Assembly: GCA_023249675.1 (NCBI GenBank)
Contig: JAHFCE010000004.1
Span: 124,675 to 188,674 of the forward strand
Length of the DNA stretch: 64,000 bases
Source: Elusimicrobiota bacterium
GTDB lineage: Bacteria > Elusimicrobiota > Elusimicrobia > UBA1565 > UBA9628
Direction: 5' to 3'
This document shows positions 59,048-64,000 of the stretch, one piece after another; the stretch's first letter is position 1, and every line of letters starts with the position of its first letter. Below the pieces are notes generated by a model, which was not told the origin of the DNA, did not search any database, and saw nothing but the letters and a program-made list of their open reading frames with translations. Made by a program: the position numbers and the translations under genes.

Positions 59048-59850
59048 GCGTCCTCCCCGTCCCCGCCGCCGACAGCCGGGCTTTCCACCGCGCGATCCGG
59101 TCTTTCGCGGCCCTCTCCCGGCGCGTCATCCTGCGCCGCCGGGTGAGGGGCTTTCGCAAGCGTCTTAAACCCGACGGGAGCTACGTCACCGACGCCGATC
59201 TGGAGGCGGAGCGCGTCCTGCGCGCCGCCATCGCCAAGCGCTTCCCCGACCACGGCATCTTGGGCGAGGAGCTGCCGCCGCGCAACCCCGACGCGGAGTT
59301 TCAATGGATCCTGGATCCCATCGACGGGACGTTGAGCTTCACCCACGGCATTCCCTTCTACGGCACCATCATCGGCCTTCGGCGCCGGGGGCGGCCCGTG
59401 GCCGGCCTCATCGATCATCCCGGCCTGGGGCTTTGCTACAGCGCCGCCGTCGGCCAGGGCGCCTACCGCAACGAGCGGCGCTTGCGCATCCGCGACCTGG
59501 CGTCGCCGGCCGACCTCGAGCGCGAGGTCATCGCCGTGGGTGATCGTTCCCGCTTCGTGATCTGCGGCGCGCAGCGCCCCTTCGACGCCTTGATGCGGCG
59601 CTATCCGGTGGTGCGCGGCTATGCCGACTGTCTGGGCCATACCCTCGCGGCCGAAGGGTCCGTGGCCGCCATGGTGGACTATGGCATCAAGCTCTGGGAT
59701 ATTGCGGCTACGCAGGTTCTCTGCGAGGAGGCGGGGGGAGCTTTCCGGGTCGCCTATAAGCAATCGCGCAAGGACGGGCCGACCCACTACGGCATCGTCT
59801 GCGGCAAGCCTCGGGCCGTGGCGGCCTTGAGCCGCCTTTTTTCCCGATGA
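59044..59850 (+). CDS. Inositol monophosphatase family protein
   Basis: 268 residues, GTG start overlapping the previous stop. Metal-binding motifs of the family: LGEELPP (Glu), WILDPIDGTLSFTHGIPFYG (DPIDGT) and IKLWDIAATQVLCEEAGG (WDxAA). Hydrolyses a phosphomonoester such as inositol phosphate, histidinol phosphate or an aminoalcohol phosphate. Position between a methylamine-type oxidoreductase and a choline-kinase-like gene suggests that a phosphorylated amino alcohol might be its substrate, but this is inference. Confidence 0.92.
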   Translation: MSVLPVPAADSRAFHRAIRSFAALSRRVILRRRVRGFRKRLKPDGSYVTDADLEAERVLRAAIAKRFPDHGILGEELPPRNPDAEFQWILDPIDGTLSFTHGIPFYGTIIGLRRRGRPVAGLIDHPGLGLCYSAAVGQGAYRNERRLRIRDLASPADLEREVIAVGDRSRFVICGAQRPFDALMRRYPVVRGYADCLGHTLAAEGSVAAMVDYGIKLWDIAATQVLCEEAGGAFRVAYKQSRKDGPTHYGIVCGKPRAVAALSRLFSR

Positions 59851-60749
59851 CGCCGGAAGTCGCACGTTGCCTGCGCCGCGCGCGTCTTGATCCGCTCACG
59901 GCCTCGGTCCGCGCGCTGTCCGGCGGCATCACCAATCGCAACTACCGGGTGGACGCCGCCGGGCGCTCCTACGTCTTGAGGTTGGGGGGCAAGCACGCGG
60001 CGGAGCTGGGCATCGACCGCCGGCGCGAAGCCGCCTGCGCGCGCATCGCGGCCCGTTTGGGTTTGGGGGCGGAGATCGTGGCCTTCCTGCCCAGCCAAGG
60101 AGCTTTGCTGAGCCGCTATCTCCCGGGCCGGCCCTTGAGCCGGGCCGAGGCGCGCCGACCGCGAACGCTCTTGCAGGTGGCCCGAGCTTTGCGCCGGCTG
60201 CATGCGGGGCCGGCCTTTCCAGGGCGGTTCTGCGCCTTTGCCACCGTGGAGCGCTACACCGAGCTGGCGCGCCGCCGCGGCCTGTTCCTGCCGTTGGGAC
60301 TGGACGAGGCCAGGCGCAGACTGGCCCGCATTAAGGAAGCGGCCGGACAAAGGCCTGCCCGCCCCTGCCACAACGACCTTCTGGCCGGCAATCTTATCCT
60401 CGCGGGCCCGCGCCTGAGCCTGATCGACTGGGAATACGCCGGCATGGGAGACCCCTTCTTCGACCTGGGCAATTACGCGGCCAATCAGGAGCTGGGTCCG
60501 GATGCCGCGAGCGCTTTTTTGCGCGCCTACACCGGGCGCGAGCGTCCCCAAGACCAGGCGCGCCTGGAGCTGATGCGCCTGGCCTCGGACCTCCGGGAAG
60601 CCTGCTGGGGCTTTTTGCAGGCCGGCGTGTCCGAGCTTGCCTTCGACTTCAAAGGCTACGGCAAAAAATATCTGGAGCGTTTCCTGAGGCGTTCCTCGGG
60701 CCCGCGCTTTTTCCGCCTGCTCGCGGCTGTCGAAGGTGCGGGGTCCTAG
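59847..60749 (+). CDS. Choline/thiamine kinase-like phosphotransferase
   Basis: 300 residues, ATGA overlap. ALSGGITNRNYRVDAAGRSY is the nucleotide loop, YVLRL the following strand, PCHNDLLAGNLI the catalytic loop (Asp, Asn) and SLIDWEYAGMGDPFFDLGNY the metal-binding segment, as in LicA-type choline kinases and ThiK. Phosphorylates a small alcohol using ATP. The three-gene set (oxidoreductase, phosphatase, kinase) is tightly coupled, so one pathway is likely. The start of this kinase defines the last overlap of the operon. Confidence 0.9.
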   Translation: MTPEVARCLRRARLDPLTASVRALSGGITNRNYRVDAAGRSYVLRLGGKHAAELGIDRRREAACARIAARLGLGAEIVAFLPSQGALLSRYLPGRPLSRAEARRPRTLLQVARALRRLHAGPAFPGRFCAFATVERYTELARRRGLFLPLGLDEARRRLARIKEAAGQRPARPCHNDLLAGNLILAGPRLSLIDWEYAGMGDPFFDLGNYAANQELGPDAASAFLRAYTGRERPQDQARLELMRLASDLREACWGFLQAGVSELAFDFKGYGKKYLERFLRRSSGPRFFRLLAAVEGAGS

Positions 60750-60763
60750 CAATACAACGGGCC

Positions 60764-60793
60764 TTGACAAAACAAGGGGGCGGGGCCTACACT
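60764..60793 (+). promoter_or_regulatory. Canonical -35/-10 promoter of the 60818 gene
   Basis: TTGACA (60764-60769), 18-base spacer, TACACT (60788-60793). Transcription would begin near 60800, leaving a short leader with GGAG before ATG 60818. It contrasts with the leaderless geometry elsewhere. Confidence 0.65.
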
Positions 60794-60817
60794 TCGGGTG
60801 TCCCTGTGGAGAACCCC

Positions 60818-63181
60818 ATGAAAACGCTTTCCGCCCTCCCATTACTCGTCCTTTTCGCCGCTTTCCCCGTCGCGGCCCAGGACGCAGGTCGTGACCCGGC
60901 TCCCCCGGCTGGACCCGTGGGCCCCGCGCCGACGTCGGATCCCGCGACTCCCCCCGCCGCCGCTCCCGCGGCAGCGCCTCACGAACGCTGCAAAACGGCC
61001 TTCCTTGAAGATGTCGTCAAGCGGTTTACCGGCATCGGCAGCTTTGTCGGGGACGGGCGCATCGGGAAGGCCAACCGCACCATGAGCAGCGGGCTGCAGG
61101 CCGGCGAGATGTACGAAGTCGGCGTGTTGACGTTTGGCGACTTCAGGCTGTGCGACGCCGGGACGTGGCGGCATCTGGCTTCCGGCGGGGCGCCCGACTG
61201 GCGCAACGCCGAGGCCAAGAAATACTGGGACGCCGGCAGCGCTAAGCAGCAGGCGGCCCTCCTTCTCATTGCGGACGATTTCTTCAAGGCGTTCGACCCG
61301 AAGGCCCTTGCGGTCCTGACGGCGGCCGACAAAGTCATCGAGGCCGGCGTCCGTCTCGGCATCGTCGCGACGAGCGACTCCGACAAATCTCTGTCCGAGA
61401 CGCTTCCGGGGGCCGTCGGCGGCCCGTTCATCGCCCTCAAGCCGAAGACGGTGAGGTTCACCTTGGAGGGGGAGCACACGGCGAGTGTTTCGCCCGAGCA
61501 GCTTGGTCCGACTTTGCGCTTGCTCGTCGATGAAAGAGACGAGTCCAATGGCGGGGGCAAGGCTGTCATGAGCTTCCGGCTGGCCGTGCTGGCGCTCCAC
61601 GCGGAGCTCTTTCGTTTGGGCGTCTCGGACGCCGCGGTCATCAAGCGCCTGGGCGCGGCCCTCCCCGGCGTGCATGACTTCACGCCTGGCTTACCGAACA
61701 GCCGCGCTTTTTACAGAGTCGAGGAGGCCGTTGCCCGAGACGACGCCAAATTCCGCAGGGTTGTGGCGGCCCTGACCGGCGAGGGACCCACGCCGGCGCT
61801 TGACGATGCCGCGCCGCGCGCGGACGCGCTGCTCGAATCGGTCGACCTCGGCGTGCGCAACCTCGTCGCGATCCGCGCCCAGGAGGTCAATGAGATCGTT
61901 GCGGTGGCGAAGGCGCGTCTCCTCAAGGACAAGACGATCAGCCAGCTCGAGGTCTCTGCACGCGCGGCGGCGGCGGTCAAGGATATGCCGACGAACTCCC
62001 TGCCCGCGGCCGTGCTCCAGCGCCTGGCCGAGACGCCGGAGTATGCCCGGCTTGACGCCCTCTACGAAAATCGGAAGCGGGGCCCGGGCGGCGACTCTTG
62101 GGTCAGCTCGCCCCAGGGCCAGGCCATGGCCGCGGAGCGCGACACGCTGAAGGCCGCGGCGCTCAGCGCCGGCATCGAGACGGTGGACGGCCGCAAGGCG
62201 ATTGTTTTCACCCAGGGCGGCAAGAAGACGGTGCTGGGAAGCATCGTGCCGGAGAGCGTGGAGGGCGATCCCTCTGCGCGCGCCAACACCGCCGCGGTCA
62301 TCTCGAACTTCATCACCGAGGGAGCTCTTGGCGACGCCAAGTACCAGGCCGTCGTGGCCGCCATCCGCGGCGGCCGGCCCGTGCGGCCCATTCTCAAGCC
62401 GGCGGAGATCGCCGTCGCGAAGGACGTCCCGCCCGGGACCAAGAAGATCACGGAGGGTGCCGCCGGCTGCGAGAACCCCAAGGATCTCATTCGCAACGAC
62501 TACGAGACGTACGCCGCGCGTCAGCGCGCCGCCGCGGCCGCGATGGCCGGCGCGAACGTGCGCTCCCGCAAAGACGTCGAGAAGGAGCGCCTGAAAGCCC
62601 TGGCTACCTCCGAGGTCGCGTGCAAGAAGAAGAAGGCCGCCGCCGCGGCGATCAGGGGGGACTATTTCGACGACACCCAGGCAAAGGCCGTGGCCAAGGT
62701 CGATGCTGAGTGCAAAGCGGATATAAAGGCCATCAATGACGCTGCGGAGGCCAAGATCGCTGCGCTTGCGGCCCAAGAGGCTGGGGACCGGGATCCCGGG
62801 AAGCTGCGCGCCCAGGCTGACGCCGATCTGGCCGTCGGCTTCGGCGTGGCGATCGTCGGCTCCATCGCGACGTTGAGACACGACTACACGACGGCCGGAA
62901 GCCCGCGCTTGCGCAGGCTTTCCCGAGTCACCGGCGACAGTCCGCGGCTTACGACGTTCACCGCAAGCTGGTTCGCGCAGGAATGGCCTCAGGACGTCGC
63001 GGGACGGCCGAAGCTGAAAGCCGCGATCGACGCCTGCGCAAGCGCTCTGGGTTTTGGCGGCAAGAAGATCTCTTACCACAACCCCGAAAATCCCGGCAAC
63101 GTGGACAATTATTGCAAGGTCAACGAGCAGCTGACGGCGTACATCGTCGGCCTCAAAGGCTCGACCAAGTTGGTCCCCTGA
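60818..63181 (+). CDS. Large exported protein of unknown function
   Basis: 787 residues from ATG 60818 with GGAG upstream. Signal peptide (1-19, FPVAAQ), a Pro/Ala-rich stretch (20-50), then a long helical, Ala/Lys-rich chain. Recognisable points: four Cys spread over the protein, a Lys/Ala/Glu coiled-coil-like region near 590-680, and a C-terminal globular-looking part (FTASWFAQEWPQDVAG, NYCKVNEQLTAYIVG). No family match and no FDG-type box. Followed after 10 bases by the RDD gene, probably one transcript. Confidence 0.75.
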   Translation: MKTLSALPLLVLFAAFPVAAQDAGRDPAPPAGPVGPAPTSDPATPPAAAPAAAPHERCKTAFLEDVVKRFTGIGSFVGDGRIGKANRTMSSGLQAGEMYEVGVLTFGDFRLCDAGTWRHLASGGAPDWRNAEAKKYWDAGSAKQQAALLLIADDFFKAFDPKALAVLTAADKVIEAGVRLGIVATSDSDKSLSETLPGAVGGPFIALKPKTVRFTLEGEHTASVSPEQLGPTLRLLVDERDESNGGGKAVMSFRLAVLALHAELFRLGVSDAAVIKRLGAALPGVHDFTPGLPNSRAFYRVEEAVARDDAKFRRVVAALTGEGPTPALDDAAPRADALLESVDLGVRNLVAIRAQEVNEIVAVAKARLLKDKTISQLEVSARAAAAVKDMPTNSLPAAVLQRLAETPEYARLDALYENRKRGPGGDSWVSSPQGQAMAAERDTLKAAALSAGIETVDGRKAIVFTQGGKKTVLGSIVPESVEGDPSARANTAAVISNFITEGALGDAKYQAVVAAIRGGRPVRPILKPAEIAVAKDVPPGTKKITEGAAGCENPKDLIRNDYETYAARQRAAAAAMAGANVRSRKDVEKERLKALATSEVACKKKKAAAAAIRGDYFDDTQAKAVAKVDAECKADIKAINDAAEAKIAALAAQEAGDRDPGKLRAQADADLAVGFGVAIVGSIATLRHDYTTAGSPRLRRLSRVTGDSPRLTTFTASWFAQEWPQDVAGRPKLKAAIDACASALGFGGKKISYHNPENPGNVDNYCKVNEQLTAYIVGLKGSTKLVP

Positions 63182-63191
63182 GGAAAATCCC

Positions 63192-63983
63192 ATGAGCCAA
63201 GATCAAATCGTCTCCCGCAAAGCCGAATTCTCCGAGCGCGCTTTGGCCTTTGCGGCCGACTCCGCGCTGTTCGCCGGACTTTGGGTGCTCATCCTCCGAG
63301 TCCTCGACCCCGGCCTTCCGGTCCTGCTCAATGAGAAGGGGAGCGCCGTCATCATCTTTTTAGCGGCGCTGTTCGTCGTCTACCAGGCGTTTTTCTCCTG
63401 CGATGGGCGCATCAGCATAGGCAAGCGCCTGCTCGGCCTGCGCGTGGCCGACGCGGAAGGCGAGCCGCTCGATTTTGGGCGGGCCGTCATGCGCGCGCTG
63501 TCGTATCTGCCCAGCTCGTTCTTCACGCTTGGCTTTGCCTGGGCGCTGTTCGATTCGCAGGGCCGCGCCTGGCATGACCTCGCGGCGGGCAGCTGCGTGC
63601 TCAGCGACCGTCCGGCCGGAGGCTTGCGCGCGCACGCCCTGCGCTTTGCGGCGTGCACGCTCGTCCTCGCGCTTGCGCTGGCCGCGGGCTGGAACGGCAT
63701 CTGGGAGCCTCGATACCTTAAGCTGATGACGGTCGCGCACGCGCAAGCGGGTCTTGTCGAGGTGCAGGTGTTGCAGGCCGCGTACCACCAGCGCAACGGC
63801 CGCTACGCGTCGAGCCTCTACGCGCTGGCCGAGGTGTCCGTGGATCCGCGCGGCTTCCTGCGCGACATGGCCGTCCTCTACGATGTGAGCAGCTTCCGCT
63901 TTAGGGCCGGCGAGGCTGCCTACGCGGTCGCCACCCGCGCGCGCGACGTGGACTCAACCTTGGTCGCGATCAGCGGACCGTAG
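63192..63983 (+). CDS. RDD membrane protein with pseudopilin-like C-terminal domain
   Basis: 263 residues with AGGA before the ATG. RDD domain in residues about 10-140: two spans, ISIGKRLLGLRVADAEGEPL, then a third span and GRAWHDLAAGSCVL. A further span (about 150-170) is followed by 90 residues of a pilin-like pattern: AGLVEVQVLQAAYHQRNGRY, SSLYAL and a strand-rich end (FRFRAGEAAYAVATRARD). In pseudopilins such a domain follows an N-terminal helix; here it is anchored by an RDD protein. Function unknown. Confidence 0.8.
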   Translation: MSQDQIVSRKAEFSERALAFAADSALFAGLWVLILRVLDPGLPVLLNEKGSAVIIFLAALFVVYQAFFSCDGRISIGKRLLGLRVADAEGEPLDFGRAVMRALSYLPSSFFTLGFAWALFDSQGRAWHDLAAGSCVLSDRPAGGLRAHALRFAACTLVLALALAAGWNGIWEPRYLKLMTVAHAQAGLVEVQVLQAAYHQRNGRYASSLYALAEVSVDPRGFLRDMAVLYDVSSFRFRAGEAAYAVATRARDVDSTLVAISGP

Positions 63984-64000
63984 CGCTCGTAGCTAGGCGG

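Overview
The window is high-GC, densely packed bacterial chromosome: about 59 genes, no gap above 300 bases, and no rRNA, tRNA, CRISPR array or intact insertion sequence that I could see. Lnt, a TonB/ExbB/ExbD set, several lipoproteins and a beta-barrel-like exported protein point to a cell with an outer membrane. The style of the exported proteins (signal peptide ending in AQ, long Ala/Pro/Val-rich stretch, then a domain) suggests an uncultured deep-branching lineage; Elusimicrobiota is my best guess, but that is an impression, not a search result.

Layout. 1-1730: end of a membrane protein, a DUF3293 gene with a small two-zinc-finger protein, a DUF4404 protein, and a decayed toxin with an intact antitoxin. 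2004-8336: FtsH-like protease with a signal peptide and HEAT repeats, TPR protein, MazG-like pyrophosphohydrolase, DUF4862 protein, exported phospholipase D-like protein. 8382-12945: RNase R, a leader-only exported protein, D-aminoacyl-tRNA deacylase, ThpR, an exported HEXXH protein. 13148-19156: S41 protease and exported tandem kinase-like protein, a DUF4143 ATPase, a tandem PC4 protein. 19293-22997: two exported proteins sharing an almost identical N-terminal cassette. 23040-29153: CNNM-CBS-EIIA fusion, then hemE-hemY-mgtC-rlmN-GAF. 29325-32736: two HEAT paralogues with ExbB-ExbD-TonB. 32779-36449: two glycine-zipper paralogues, an HNH-family remnant, an MFS protein with a signal-peptide leader. 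36547-40775: RNase D, barrel-like exported protein, ProC, a DnaQ-like exonuclease. 40776-46110: hom-thrC-thrB-lysC and a lipoprotein. 46141-50240: HEAT/cyclophilin lipoprotein, exported HEXXH protein, Cys-rich conserved protein. 50279-56574: secA, lnt, HDAC-family protein, prfB. 56582-63983: FAD/GcvT oxidoreductase, inositol-monophosphatase-like and choline-kinase-like proteins, a large exported protein, an RDD protein.

Two patterns run across the window. First, seven or eight exported proteins with unrelated functional parts (protease, kinase, phospholipase D, MFS, HEXXH, novel repeats) share one N-terminal plan: signal peptide, 40-100 residues rich in Ala/Pro/Val, and in most a short hydrophobic-FD(G/Q) box. 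In the neighbours at 19293 and 22230 near-identity of the DNA stops just after this box, so the leader looks like a module that is copied and joined to new domains. In two cases the leader precedes a multi-span membrane domain, which creates a topology puzzle. Second, many promoter-proximal genes have a TANNNT -10 box exactly 6-7 bases before the start codon and no Shine-Dalgarno sequence, the signature of leaderless transcription, while genes inside operons start by 4-base overlaps or with GGAGG.
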